Positions 21,258 through 33,130 of a stretch of DNA of 64,000 bases are shown one piece after another. Within the stretch, counting starts at the first letter, position 1; every line of letters begins with the position of its first letter. This stretch comes from Orobanche coerulescens. Its lineage: Eukaryota; Streptophyta; Magnoliopsida; Lamiales; Orobanchaceae. The translations under genes and the position numbers were made by a program. Below the pieces are notes generated by a model. The model was not told the origin of the DNA and did no database searches. It was given only the letters and a program-made list of their open reading frames with translations. The stretch lies in contig CM065804.1 of assembly GCA_033398695.1 (NCBI GenBank), forward strand, positions 12,757,001 to 12,821,000, in the 5' to 3' direction.

Positions 21258-24250
21258 AATCTGTCGAACTATTGCTCACAGTTTGTTTGAATGTCAGTGC
21301 GACTACCAAATCCTGAATTTCTGTTGGGAAATGCTTTGTATTTTTCGCTTGTACGATTGATATTTGTGCAATATCTGTGCATCTATATCAGTGTAATGTA
21401 CAGACTCTTGGTTACTAGCAACATATTGGCCGCGAATCCATTTGCAAACTCTTTTTTGTTATTTCTAAATTATATTTATAGGTACATGTCCTCCCTCTCT
21501 CTCTCTCCATGTGTGTATGTGTGTGTGTGTATATATATATACTTGTTACATATGCTAAGTACAAATTTTTAACATATAATAAGTTAGGAAGAATGAGAGA
21601 AAAAAGGTGAGTGGGTGGGTAATGGCTTTTATTAGATAAAAAAGGCTCGCCAATAATGTACTTCCCATGAACAAGAAACTTGGACAGTAAAGAGAGACGA
21701 TAGAGTAATCTACTTGATTTTTGTTAGAAAACCAAAACTATAATTAACTCAGATGCAACACGTACCAAATGAATCAAAGTAGACGACGTTTCTACCTAAC
21801 GATCAGGGTTCGGGAATAAACGAGAAGAAGTAGAGTTAACGACATTTTGATACCAATTTTGCGACCTCAATCTGAACATGGAACTTTTAGTTTGATAGCA
21901 CCTCATATAATCCCATTTTTCCTATATCCGCATCAAGAATACTCAATTGCCACCAATGTTTGCATGCCACAAATTCGCCGAGATCATCACCGAGTGTCCT
22001 ACCCCGACCCATCTGCCAGTTGTATTCAAAAGACAATGCAATCGGCATTCAGTTTCAGAAATTCTTATAGCAGCCTATGCCATTCTGTGAGGGAACCATA
22101 AACCTCACTTTCGTTACCGACATATGGACTGATCTCCATTTCAACTGCATATGGATTTATGCCACAACCGTTGCAGTAGATGGAAAAATGTTACTTCAAA
22201 TTGTCAAAATTTAAGAATGTGCAGTATCCAAGTTTCGGGCCGAATCAATTGACTACATAACTGTCTATATAGGTAGCTAAATCTTATATATATATATATA
22301 TAAATATGATCCCTGAAATGAGAGTTAAGTGAAGGGATATATGATCTAGTTGATCAGATTAATATCAACCTTAAAACTGCAATAGATGGATAGACTGCAT
22401 CAAGAAATTATATTGAACCAACAATAAGAAGCAGGGTATGCAAAAGTGTAAGAGCTCATGTACAACGATTGTAGTTGATCAGAAGGGCAGATTTAATTGA
22501 TTCTATCTATATATAATATAATTCATGACACCGGTATCTTGCACCATATTCACTGAAAGATATCTCAGTTGCTTGAGCTACAACTAATTAAAAATTACTG
22601 AAAAACTAAAGGTTGTGAGATTCGAGCTCTACTTGTATAAAACATCTATATAGGATGAACAAACCTTTATCACTCGCCAAACTACAATTTAGTGATATAC
22701 ATACTTAAATCCTACCTAAATTAAAATGCCTACTTAATTTCTACCTACATTAAAATACGAACTTACGCATCAACCAATTTCTAAACTTACCTACAATGAA
22801 TAATCAAATAAACAAAATTCTCAAATGTCAAATCATCTAGAAGCCACCATCTTTGAAGATTCTTCCACCAACAATTGTTGAAGCCATCAACTTTGAAGTT
22901 GGAAGTTTCATCTCTTCACACCATCTTTTCATACCATGGTTTCACACCATGTTTACTACCTATAAATAAGGCATGTTTGTAGCATTTGTAATTACCCATC
23001 TCCAAGAGTGAAAATCCCAAGTAGAGAAATAACAATCCGAGAAATGATTGAGTGAGGTTGGGGATTTTTCTATTATGTGAGTTCGTAATTCTATTCTTGA
23101 ATGATAATAGAATAAATATTTTTCTCTCAAATCACAGGTAATTCACTATAATGATCATTTGATATCCAAACAGGCGCTTGAATCAACAGCGTACTCTCTA
23201 GAGGTGATTTATGTAGATCTTTGCATTTTCGTTTATTTGTTTGATTTTATTTAACATATGCATGTGTATGTTTGTTGATGAATCATAGTCTTCTTTGTGC
23301 TTATTGTTGGTCTGTTGATCTGGTGAAATTGTTTCTACTGTGAAACCTTGATAAATAAATATGATCGGGATCGGTTAAAAATATTGATTTAGCGAAATTA
23401 TTCATTTATCGAAAGAAAATTTGAACATGTTATAAACAGTTGGGACCGGAAAAAATTATTTATTAGGCGAGATTATTCGTTTATCGAACATTTATTTATC
23501 GATGTTTTCATGTCTATGGATCTTTCATATTTATTATGTAAATGGTTGCACTCGTGATCTATAATGCCACTGAGCTCGGGATATACTAGAACAAACAAAT
23601 CAGATTGATTTGTCTTCTCTCGTTGCATTTTGCCGCACCTCTTCGAATATTTTCTATATTTCTTGTGTGGAAAAAAATCACTGTTTCATTTACGTGTTAA
23701 AATTGACGGCATTTATGTGTTGAACTTGATGTATGCGGTAAATGTTAATCAGGATTGATTAGATGAATTGGATTATGTGTCGCTTTTCTAACTGTACAGA
23801 TACTGTAACACATTGTATTTCCTATGGGTTTTTTTGAGCACGAACACACCTGACGCCTGGATATATCTACAATTGATGAATTTTTACAGTATATATACAG
23901 TATAGTAGATAATATATATTTAATTATACTAGATAGTATATATTATATAATTATATTAGATAGTATTTAGTATATAATATAGTATATAGTATATATATTA
24001 TATTATAGCAGATAGTATTTAGTACATAATATAGTAGTCTTAGTAGATAGTATTTAGTATTTAGTAGAATTGTAGAGCAAGAAGAGTAATTTAAATTTTA
24101 AAGGATGGAGGAGAATTAGAAGTAGAAGAGAAGAGAGTTTAGAATATTATTAACACAATGGTGTGATTTTAAAGGTGGAATAATGTGGTATTTATAGATA
24201 AAATTGGGTGGGAATTGGGAAAAATTTGAATTTAAAATATGAAAAAAAAA
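21258..24250. other. Region without a recognised gene
   Basis: Downstream of the DUF3615-like gene there are microsatellites (CT/TG/TA at 21496-21542, TA at 22287-22303). An LTR-like stretch at about 22860-23230 has a TATA-type CTATAAATAAGG at 22970. Strongly AT-rich TAGTA repeats fill 23885-24070. Minus-strand pieces at 22090-21850 (FLKLNADC, LGEFVACKHWW) faintly recall a decayed RNase H of a non-LTR element, but stops make this weak. I see no intact gene. Confidence 0.4.
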
Positions 24251-24510
24251 TGGGAAAACCGCCGGTTTTGGGCGGAAAACCATCGGTTTTTGGCGGAACC
24301 GTCGGTTCGGGACATCGAATGCCGTGCCTAGCCTGCAGCCTAGACCTGCGCCCGCCTGCAACATCGTCTGCCGTGCCGGAACCGCTGGTTCGGCCCGTGC
24401 TGCATAGCGGTTCCGGTTCCGGAACCGGCCCGTGGTCAACGATTTCAACCCGATCCGTTGATTACGGGTCGGTCCGGACCAAAACCGCCGGTTCCGATTA
24501 AAATGTGGCA
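24250..24510. repeat. GC-rich CCGG/GGTTCCGG repeat block, probable MITE debris
   Basis: The block is dense in AACCGCCGG, GGTTCCGG and GGTCCGGACC motifs within AT-rich surroundings, as in the arms of hAT-like MITEs elsewhere in this window. No matching pair of ends was found. The open frames on both strands are compositional. Confidence 0.4.
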
Positions 24511-24686
24511 GCACTAAACTAATCAGTCCTCAGTTATTTTTATCGATTTTATTTTAAAAATTCATAAATTATGAACTTCCTTTACAGGGATATGTGTGAG
24601 GACTCATTCTGTCACGTCTTCTCCATAATCCTATTTTCCAATGTTTCTCGTGATGGCAGATGCATCTATACTCATAACACATGATA

Positions 24687-24997
24687 GTCACTCTATTCCA
24701 TACTTAAGTGTTATCTTTTCATTTTGATTCATTCCATACTTAATTGCTACTTACTATAAAAAGAAATAAACCAATCATTCTCTCTAAATATACGCCCCCA
24801 ATGATCATCTATTTACCATAAAATGCCATTATGAGCCCACCCAATTAAACACACAATACTAATAAACAATATTGATATGATTTCAAGTTTCCACTATTTC
24901 CCCACTTAAAATATCACTTTACTACACAATACTAATAAACAACTCTAACATTAATACTTGTGCCCAGAAAAAGGTAGCAATTAAGTCTGGGAGGGAG
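24687..24997. mobile_element. Degenerate Stowaway-like MITE
   Basis: TA-flanked (24685-24686, 24998-24999). The right end is TGGGAGGGAG and the left end is the worn counterpart GTCACTCTATTCCATACTTA. The interior has ACTTAATTGCTACTTAC and CACACAATACTAATAAACAA repeats seen in Stowaway-type elements. Confidence 0.6.
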
Positions 24998-25062
24998 TAC
25001 TTAGTATGGCTGTCATACCCCTTCTTTACACCTTGATCTAACGACTCTCCTAATAGGCCCTC

Positions 25063-25284
25063 TTAGAGATGGCCATTGTGGTGGGCTGGGCCCGAGCCGC
25101 TATGGCACAGCCTCGATGGGAGCTATGCATTCGGCCCGCACTGGCTCGGCCCGTAAGGAAACCGGCCCTGAACAGATTTTATTCGATTAGTGTCAGGGTT
25201 TTGTTTTTTCGACCCTGACCGAGGAGGCTCGTCCCTAACCCTGCTATGGCCCGTTGAACCCGCCCTGCTATGGTCCAGCCCACG
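25063..25284. mobile_element. Left part of a GC-rich hAT-like MITE, truncated
   Basis: It begins TTAGAGATGGCCATTGTGG and continues with GGGCTGGGCCCGAGCC and GGCCCGCACTGGCTCGGCCC motifs, then stops at the LTR start at 25285. A matching right end (GGCCCGGCCCGCGGGCC...GCCAGGTCTAA) is present at 48200-48239. Confidence 0.5.
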
Positions 25285-25754
25285 TGTCACGGGGCGCTTA
25301 TAGTTTGTATAGAATGTACGCGCACCGTGCGGCTAGTAGTCAATTTACCCGACTACGTCCGCCTAACTCGTTCGAGAGTTGGTGCTAATGCGCCGCAATC
25401 ACGCCGAGGCGTTTTAGTGGCACAGCAAAATTGAAGATGAAAATCGATTTGTATTAATACAAGGAACGATTACAATAGGCAACAACGATTACAAGCATAC
25501 ATGGATAGGAGGGTCTCAGCAAACTTGCTAATTCGTACTACAACTCTTCAGTACACTCTTCCTCCTATAATAGACTTAGAAAAATAAAAGCTAATTACAA
25601 GACTAGATATTGAAAAGCTGAACAAGCACTAACTAGCTATTACAACATTACAAGGAAAATAAAGTAAAGCCCTACACTATAGATGATAACTTGAAGTGTG
25701 ATGAGGCTCCTGTGATCAGGTAATACCGCCTGGGGTCGCGGGCACCTCGTGACA
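25285..25754 (-). repeat. Chromovirus LTR (3' LTR of a minus-strand gypsy element)
   Basis: The 470-base unit is bounded by TGTCACG at 25285 and CGTGACA ending 25754. It is followed by the complement of a polypurine tract (CTCCCCCTCTAAG, 25758-25770), so the element reads on the minus strand. The partner 5' LTR is not in the window. Confidence 0.78.
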
Positions 25755-27117
25755 GCACTCCCCCTCTAAGTTGGTGACGTCCCCGGCGCCATAGATGCGA
25801 GATAAGCATCCAGTAGTGGTTGAAAAGCTTTAAGTGTTGTCGCTCTCTCCCAAGTGTTTTCCTCCATACTGCAGACCTGCCATTTCACCAAATATTATTT
25901 ATGTAGCTTCTTTTTCGGCCCTACATCACGGTGGTCGATAATATCTTCGGCCACCCTCTTCCCCAAGTTGCGTAGTTTCAGTTGTGGACGATTGGGCAGG
26001 TTGCGTGTGGTGTCCTCTTTGTCTGCCTGATATGGCTTGAGTTGGTTGACATGAAAGACGTTATGAATGCGCCACCATTAGGGTAACTCTAGCTTGTAGG
26101 CTACCTTTCCGACTCTTTTGAGGATGGTTAGGGGCCCAATATATTTTTGCATTAGCCGAGAGTCTCTCCCCCTTGTTGCCCTGGAGGAACTCTGGTTCGG
26201 GACCTTCACCATTACCTCGTCACCCACACAGTATTCAACAAGGCGGCGTTTAAGATCAGCATACTTTTTCATCCGCTTTTGAGCCTTCTCCACGTAGCCA
26301 CAGGCCAAATCAAGGTTTTGTTCCCATTCAAGGGAAAAGGTTTGCGCCGAAGTAGACCTGGCATTTTGCGGAACAGTGTCAATATTGTGCGGGGGGAGTG
26401 GTTGCTGCCCATTACAAATTTCAAAAGCACTCTTATTGGTGGTAGAGCATTTTTGAGCATTGAAACACAGTTGAGCAACATCCAAAAGCTTCACCCAGTC
26501 CTTCTGATTAGTGCTCACAAAATGTCGAAGATATTCCTCCAACATCGAGTTAAATCTTTCAGTTTGGCCATCAGATTATGGGTGGAAGCTAGAGCTCATG
26601 TTCAATTTGGATCCGAGTAGTTTGAAGAGCTCGGTCCCAAAGTTACTAGTAAACTGGGGGTCTCGATCACTAACAATGTCCCTCGGCAGTCCCCACTACT
26701 TAACAATATGCTTGAAAAAGAGCTGAGCTGTCTCTTTTGCCGAAACTGTCTTGGGTGCCGCTATGAATGTAGCATATTTGGAGAACCGGTCTACCACAAC
26801 AATAATGGCATCAAGATCCCCAACTTTTGGTAGACTGGTGATATAATTCATTGAAACATTTTCCAAAGCCCTGACGTGTATGAGTAGTGGTTCCAGCAAG
26901 CCTGCCTTCTTTTGTCGATCGGGTTTATCTTGTTGGCACACCAAGCAGGTGCGGACAAATATCTCAATGTCATCCCGCATTTGGGGCCAATAGTAAGCTC
27001 GTTGAACTAAGGCCACAGTGCGCTCCTCTCCTGGGTGGCCCGCCCAGAGAGTGTCCTGACATTCCGCAATAATAGATTTCCTCATATCTCCGCCTAGAGG
27101 TACATAGAGCGGTTTTG
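25755..27117 (-). pseudogene. Ty3/gypsy chromovirus integrase remnant
   Basis: Read from 27117 down, the frame enters at the integrase zinc-binding region (WAGHPGEERTVALV, then CLVCQQDK). The first histidine appears as glutamine. The core follows: the first catalytic aspartate reads asparagine (MNYITSLPK), the second is present (VSDRDPQF), and so is the glutamate (GQTERFN). The C-terminal part has YIGPLTILKRVGKVAYKLEL and, past a stop, a chromodomain-like YLVKWQVCSMEENTWERAT ending near 25800. Stops occur near 26690, 26570, 26077 and in the tail. Everything upstream of integrase is missing because the element B LTR fragment abuts at 27118. The first residues of the 166-residue open frame there are LTR translation. 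Confidence 0.85.
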
Positions 27118-27289
27118 GACGGAACTCAACAAAACGACATCGAAACGAAACGACACCGAAACGAACTCGGATGACAAAAAGTGCAGAATTAATCATTCTC
27201 AGAATGACGAAACGGTCATGAGCGAGTCGTCAAAACAAACTTTCGCCGAAAAAAAAGAAATTACCAGAAATCGAAATTACGGGTATTAC

Positions 27290-27970
27290 ACACTACCCTC
27301 CTTAAAAGAAGTTTCGTCCCGAAACTTAAAACAAGTAGGGAGAAGCAATATCCCGCCAGGAAAACTCAACGAGGTACACAAGAAATGCGTAACTTACGCC
27401 CATCAGCGAAATGTTACAAGCAACGCAAAGGGATATACGGCGTGAAAACACGCTCCACGACGAACACAACGTCGCCGTTAGGGATATAATAAAACCAACA
27501 AATGACACGCGTCATCAAACGGATAATATAGCCAAGTCAATTATCCGACAATCACAAAACACAACGAACGAAAATCAATATGATTGACCAACCCAACGAT
27601 ACATCAATCGAAACGCGAGCCAATCGTTGAACCAATACGGAATTCCACCGCCCAAGGGTTGGAAGATTGAAAACGAGACTAATTTCCCGAACTTAAGGGA
27701 ATTACGAAGGAGCCTGAACGTTCAACAATCACGAAACGAGATCAACAAAAACTGAACAATCAAACGATCGAGACAACAAGAATCGAACTATCATGTTCGA
27801 ATCACGAAGAACAATAAAATTCAAACGACAACTCCCAGGTTCACGTCTCGGCCGAACAATGAAACCGAAATACAGAACAAGTTCAGAAAGTATCAACGAA
27901 CACGAGCGAGTCGATAGACTTGAGATAGAGAAAATGCAGAAGTCCAAAACAATACAGGTATTATATTCGA
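27290..27970 (-). other. Two polypurine-LTR junctions 674 bases apart
   Basis: At 27964 (minus strand) a sequence of the type AGTTTCGGGAACGACACTTC plus purines leads into TATAATACCTGTATTG. It continues with GACTCGCTCGTG, the same order as an LTR start. A second, better preserved junction follows at 27290 (TGTAATACCC). The segment between would be part LTR and part interior. Confidence 0.55.
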
Positions 27971-28079
27971 CCTCTTCTAAAAGAAGTGTCGTTCCCGAAA
28001 CTCACAACACGAAATCAAGGTGACAACACAACAATCAACCGACAGAAACATCCTTCAAAGGCCTCTCAAACCCGATTCT

Positions 28080-28260
28080 GATGACTGTGCTAAGCGCGAA
28101 CTCCGGAAGTCTCGGTAACCAATTCGCAAAACTGAATTCTATGTCCCTCGAGTCCACACTTGAAATGTGTTACCGACGAGAAGGAAAATTTACACGTGCA
28201 TGCCCCGGCACATCACGGTTGAAACGCCTCGGTTCGGCATACCGAAAATACAAATGCTAG
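28080..28260 (-). pseudogene. gag nucleocapsid remnant of element B
   Basis: Minus-strand translation gives FNRDVPGHARVNFPSRR, a stop, then VDSRDIEF. This aligns by eye with the zinc-knuckle pair of element C (YFNCKVVGHVQANHPSRP, then GLEGHRVQYC), with several cysteines lost. The downstream sequence runs straight to a polypurine/LTR junction with no pol in between. Confidence 0.55.
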
Positions 28261-29692
28261 ATACAATGGGGCATAACGTCGCAAAACAACATAGTGGAGA
28301 TGCCAACTCAGCACAACAAAGAATCATAACACATATCATATACAACAATTACCATCGTAAAGTAATACACACACAAACACTACAGCAACGACGGTATCGT
28401 TCAGTGACCTCAACGGCCCGAACAATAACCAGCACATAATTACAAACATCATGAAACAATCACACATGTACACAAACGTACAAACCCAAGCTTTAAAAGC
28501 TCACACAGGTGCGATAACACGCAAGCCACCACGAAATGACAACATTAAAGATCGTCATCACACCTCCCATAAAGGGCTAACAAAATATATGCGTGGCGAA
28601 CGACTCAACGTTCACACCACCAATTCAATCACAATTCGGGATTAACACCGTAACGAAAGTTCGAAAACCATACATGCATTTCCGGTCCGCAAACAGGAAT
28701 GATAGGTTTTAAAAAACGAAAACCACCTTTTTAAAACAGTTTGGAAACACCAGTTGATCTTGAGTATCATTTTACAAAAAGTAGTACAAACACCATTATC
28801 GAGACTTTGAAAATCATCTTGCGTTTGAACAAAAATGAGGACACCTTTCTTTTAGTGAAAAACTTTCAAAAATATTCGACCCTCAGGTCTAAGCAAAGCA
28901 TTTCCAAAATTACTGGAAAGAAAAAAAAATATATTTTGGTCCTCAAAGTAGAAGAATTTTGAAACAGATAGTTGCGCTAGTAGGCGCCTTGAAAATACAA
29001 TCCATTTAAAAGTACGTCTCGAATTTTATTTTCTAAGATACTCAAGGTTTTCAAAGATAATTCAATGAGCTAGAATGCCCAACAATTCCAGGTAATTACA
29101 CGGAACATTATAGCGCCGTGGGTCCCGCGCCGGAACCCACCAGGATAAAACCATTTACAAAAATGCAAAGGCTGATGACGGTAATATTTCAAAAACTTAC
29201 AAAAGTCATTTACAAAGTACTAAATACCGTCGTAAGAATTTCGCCAAAATGATCAAGGCCATAATGCCAAAAACTCGGTTAAGGGAATCAGTTTTCGAAA
29301 TAAAACTCAGTCGGTAAAATACCAAAAGCCATTACAAAAGAACTCACGCAGCGGATAAAAGAAATACAGTTCAACATGCACAGTCTAGCAACAATACTCC
29401 TCACATGAACGAAATATGAGAGTCAAATAACCACATATCACGAAATTAAAATCCATAAGAGGATTCCATCAGTTAACAAATAATCATAAAAATAGCTCGT
29501 GTCACACGAGGCACAACACAAAGAAGGGAGACTTATATCCACAGGTCGCACGAAGATGATGATCGCCCACGATACTAATCATGACCAACAAACTCAGACG
29601 ACGCGTCGCGACACGACTCAGTCAGATAAAATCTGACGAGACAAAAACTCAACAGACACCACTAAACCCGACAACCTAGGTTTCCACAACCT

Positions 29693-29706
29693 AAGCTCCG
29701 ATACCA
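29693..29706 (-). promoter_or_regulatory. Primer-binding site of element B
   Basis: The complement reads TGGTATCGGAGCTT, one base from the initiator-Met primer site TGGTATCAGAGC. It lies four bases from the LTR end at 29711 (TGTTACA). Confidence 0.85.
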
Positions 29707-29710
29707 TTTA

Positions 29711-32211
29711 TGTAACACCCCCAATCCGCTCAGGGATATTACACGCCGTAGAACCTTTCCTCAAGGATCTACCAGGCTGATAACAACATATAACATCTCA
29801 ACAATGCCATTAAGGCTAAAATGACTCAGTAGACCAATTTGGTCTTTCAATAAATACATACAACTCAAACTCATTACATGCCCACGCAGGGGTTGAATAC
29901 AAACACTCCCGTACAACGGGAAAGAATACTGCAGTGGAAAATAAACTATAACTAAACCAATGACCTCATACGGATCCTCGTGTGATTAGTATCGTTCATC
30001 TTTCATCATCCTTCGTGCCGACCCTGGGTTATGCTCCCAATCCTGAATGCAAAAAACAGACATTCACCCCCCGAATACTCGGGGGTTAGCAAAACTCCAC
30101 TATTTTGCTAGTGCAAGAACAAAGTACAAATACGAGCCATACACTTCACATTCCACGAATAACAATAACCAGGAATCCTCAAAAATCCAAACGTAACGAA
30201 AAGTACTTCCCGAGGCAAGAATTTGGGTAAGCATTCCAAAATCGAAAGACCACAATTAAAGGGAAACAATTTATAAAACAGTTTAAAATGCCATCGAGAG
30301 TTTTAATAGAAAACAATTTAGGATTACCGAATCCTTATCTTTCCAAAAATCAACAGGGTCACAGCCCAAAGGTTTTGTTTTCGCAAATAGAAAACCGAAA
30401 ACATTTCACAGGGCCAAAACCCAAGTCACGTGTCCTCGACGGACATAAAATCAATACCAACTCATGAAGTTTTTACTCATGAATCCCGGACTCAACCCAT
30501 TGGAATTCCTTTCGAGGCCCCGTCGAACCTACCCAAGGTGAGTAAAATACGTTCACTAAATAAACACCACCCTGTGAAGTTTTTACTCGTGAATCCCGGA
30601 CTCAACCCATTGGAATTCCCGTTGTGGCCCCATCGAACCAACCCACGGTGAGTAAAATACGTTCACTAAATAAACACCAACCTGTGAAGTTTTTGCTCGT
30701 GAATCCCGGACTCAACCAATTGGAATTCCCGTCGTGGCCCCGTCGAACCAACCTACGGTGAGTAAAATACATTCACCACTCGTGAATCCAGGGCGCAACC
30801 CATTGGACTCCCGCCGTGGCCCCATCGAACCAACCCGCGGTGAGTGAAGTAATCATGCACAAATAACATATCACACCAAAGATATCCAGACAATTCACTC
30901 AGAGGCATCAAACACTTAGCAAAACACCACGTCAAACCACAATGCACCGAAATGAAACAATATACGTCCACACGCAAATACCCAGTGGATCATCAACACC
31001 AAGCATATCCATATGATTCACATAGTCACTTACAACCCACAGAATTTACAAAACACACGCGTTTGAAAGTGAGCCTTTAACGCGGCTAGCCGAATCTTTT
31101 GAAAACTCATTTCAAACAAACAAACAAACACACATACCAAGACAATCACTAATCATCATATCCACAAAACAAGAAATGTATGGACAAGGTACTTGCCTCG
31201 AATAACCACAACGAAGAGAATCGACCGAAGTAGGTTGGCACGAACCGACTACGAACTCGCCGACTCCACCGAACGCCAACTCGCGATAATAAACTACGAA
31301 GGACAATAACAACAATGAAAATGAATTCCATAGCACGACTCAAAGCCGTTGAATTCAAAGAACGAATGACGAAAGTTCAAGTGTTTCCCCTAAAATGGCC
31401 AAGAACACAATTCGTCCCGTCAAAACACGAAAACGGAATTCCAAGTCGAAATATGGATATACAATCCATAGGATATGTTTAACAACATCATCTAGCAATA
31501 ATCGATCCCTCAAAAACGGATGAAAAACGAGATCAAGAACAAATCCCCAAAAAGTCGATTCGAAGGAAAACAAGAAATATACTTCGATTCAGCGAAGAAC
31601 AATGGATTAAATGATGTTAAACACAAGAATACTACCAAGATTAATCATACCCATCATGAATTAATCAACGATACGGAACGAATCGGACAAAAACGCAAAA
31701 ACCCCAAAATTCAAGAAATTAGGGTTCTAAGGAGAGATTACCTTGATTCGCTGGATCAAAGGATGATATAGGATGATCAATCCATGATATGAACTCAAGA
31801 ACTTCGTGGATTTATTGTTCAACAACATGGATTCGCCTCCTTCGAAGCTCCAGCCGCGGATCGAAAAGAATGGAAATGAAAAACGAGTGAAAATGAGGCT
31901 GCTCTGCCACATTTATACTGGGCCGGACTAGCGTGCGCTAGGATGCCGAGCTAGCGTGCGCTATCGGCCCAGGCCGCAATCCAGAGACCTCCTGGACTAG
32001 ACTGTTCGGCCAGGTAGCGCAAAAATCGAACTCAAGTGCGGAAAAGTCGCCAAAAAGCATGGAACTCAACAAAACGACACCGAAACGAACTCGGATGACA
32101 AAAAGTGCAGAATCAATCATTCTCATAATGACGAAACGGTCATGAGCGAGTCGTCAAAATGGACTTTCGCCAAAAAAAAAATTACCGGAAATCGAAATTA
32201 CAGGTATTACA
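29711..32211 (-). repeat. 5' LTR of element B (2.5 kb)
   Basis: It runs from TGTAATACCTG (complement, 32211) to TGTTACA (complement, 29711). A TATA-type box (complement of TTTATACTGG, 31912-31921) sits next to palindromes CTAGCGTGCGCTAG (31929-31966). A block of 110-base tandem repeats lies in the downstream half. Open frames on either strand here show no family motif. Confidence 0.85.
30466..30851. repeat. 110-base tandem repeats in LTR
   Basis: Copies start at 30466, 30576 and 30686, exactly 110 bases apart, with a shortened fourth from about 30776. Each contains CTCGTGAATCCCGGACTCAA, CCCATTGGAATTCC and GGTGAGTAAAATACGTTCAC. The matching place in the element at 39-48 kb has only two imperfect GGGATG.TCCGACGGGG units. 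Confidence 0.95.
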
Positions 32212-33130
32212 CTAGGGAACCCTGTTGCAACACTTTTTAAGTTTCTGCAACACTTTTTAGTAAGTAACTGCCACGTTTTTTTGTCAACAACAACGTTTTT
32301 TGTCTACAACAATGTTTTTCTTGTCTACAACAATGTTTTTTTGTCTATTGCAACACTTTCACAAAAAAAATTGATAGGAAATATTTGTTTATATTAATTA
32401 CCAATCCATTACAATTCCGAATCCATCCATTCAAAATACAACCCATCCATCCAAAATATCTAAAAAACAGTACTTAAGGTTTACTTAAAAAACAGTACTT
32501 AAGGTTTAATACAACGACCAAAAGCCATGAAATACAGTACTTCAAAAAACAAAAAATCTAAGATGTAGCATCTCCTCCGGTAATAGGAGTGCCATTGTCG
32601 TTATCACTTGATATTGTGGGACAAAGTTCCACCAAATTTATGTTCAAGCTTGGATTTACTTCGCCTAATTTCTTAAACACCCAAGTTAGGTTTTCGTGCA
32701 CCTTCTTATTCACTTGTGCATCTACTTCTTCTTGGACCTTCTTCTCCAGCTTTTCTTCCATTTCGTCTACAACTTCTTGCCTGATTTTGGCTGTCAAGTC
32801 ACTGATCTGCGAGTTTGTCGTGCCAGAAGTGGAGTATTTTTCAGACTTTACACATCTTCTTATAAGCCATGAAGGACAATGTGCTTTTCCATCCAATAGA
32901 AGTTCAGTGACAACTTCAGTCAGGACCAATAACCTTTTCAATTTTGTCCTACAAAATAAAGCCACGACCATGTCAAATTAAATAGACTTGAATGGAAGAA
33001 TACACCTGGCATGTGATCAACTAAATAATAGAACACTTACAATTATGAACTTAGTTACTTTTCCATCAGTCATGTACTCGCGACCCTCTTTTCGCTTACG
33101 AGTCTTAACAAAAAAAGGTTGTGTTTCAAA
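32210..33130 (-). mobile_element. CACTA/En-Spm remnant with transposase-associated tail
   Basis: The sequence starts CACTAGGGAACCC at 32210, immediately at the end of LTR B and sharing its final CA. Repeated TTGCAACACTTTTT and TGTCTACAACAATGTTTTT motifs follow at 32230-32365, like subterminal repeats. The coding remnant reads towards this end on the minus strand, so it is the element's 3' end. The other end is not identifiable. Confidence 0.55.
32558..32971 (-). CDS. Coiled-coil tail of a plant En/Spm-type (Ptta-like) protein
   Basis: A 137-residue open frame contains a heptad-rich, charged stretch (ISDLTAKIRQEVVDEMEEKL, then KKVQEEVDAQVNKKVHENL). It then has an acidic end with NPSLNINLVELCPTISSDND and TPITGGD. 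This layout recalls the C-terminus of plant transposase_24/Ptta proteins from CACTA elements. An upstream piece (complement of about 33120-33035) reads TRKRKEGREYMTDGKVTKFI and may be the preceding exon. The first residues of the open frame may be intron, so the given start is not firm. The catalytic transposase is absent. Confidence 0.5.
   Translation of the reverse strand: MVVALFCRTKLKRLLVLTEVVTELLLDGKAHCPSWLIRRCVKSEKYSTSGTTNSQISDLTAKIRQEVVDEMEEKLEKKVQEEVDAQVNKKVHENLTWVFKKLGEVNPSLNINLVELCPTISSDNDNGTPITGGDATS

Larger units (their letters stand above)
27118..32211 (-). mobile_element. Tekay-like non-autonomous gypsy element (element B)
   Basis: On the minus strand it has a full 5' LTR (32211 down to 29711), a primer site (29706-29693), an interior of only 2.4 kb and the first 173 bases of the 3' LTR (27290-27118), nearly identical to 32211-32041. 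The interior has no protease, RT, RNase H or integrase. It contains only a broken gag zinc-knuckle stretch near 28260-28130. A second degenerate polypurine/LTR-start junction lies at 27964. Outside the knuckle stretch, 27291-29690 holds no recognisable gene. The 3' LTR is cut where the chromovirus remnant begins. Confidence 0.75.

Noticed and set aside
30466..30851. CRISPR-like repeat array
   Set aside because: The units are contiguous 110-base tandem repeats without unique spacers, in a plant LTR.
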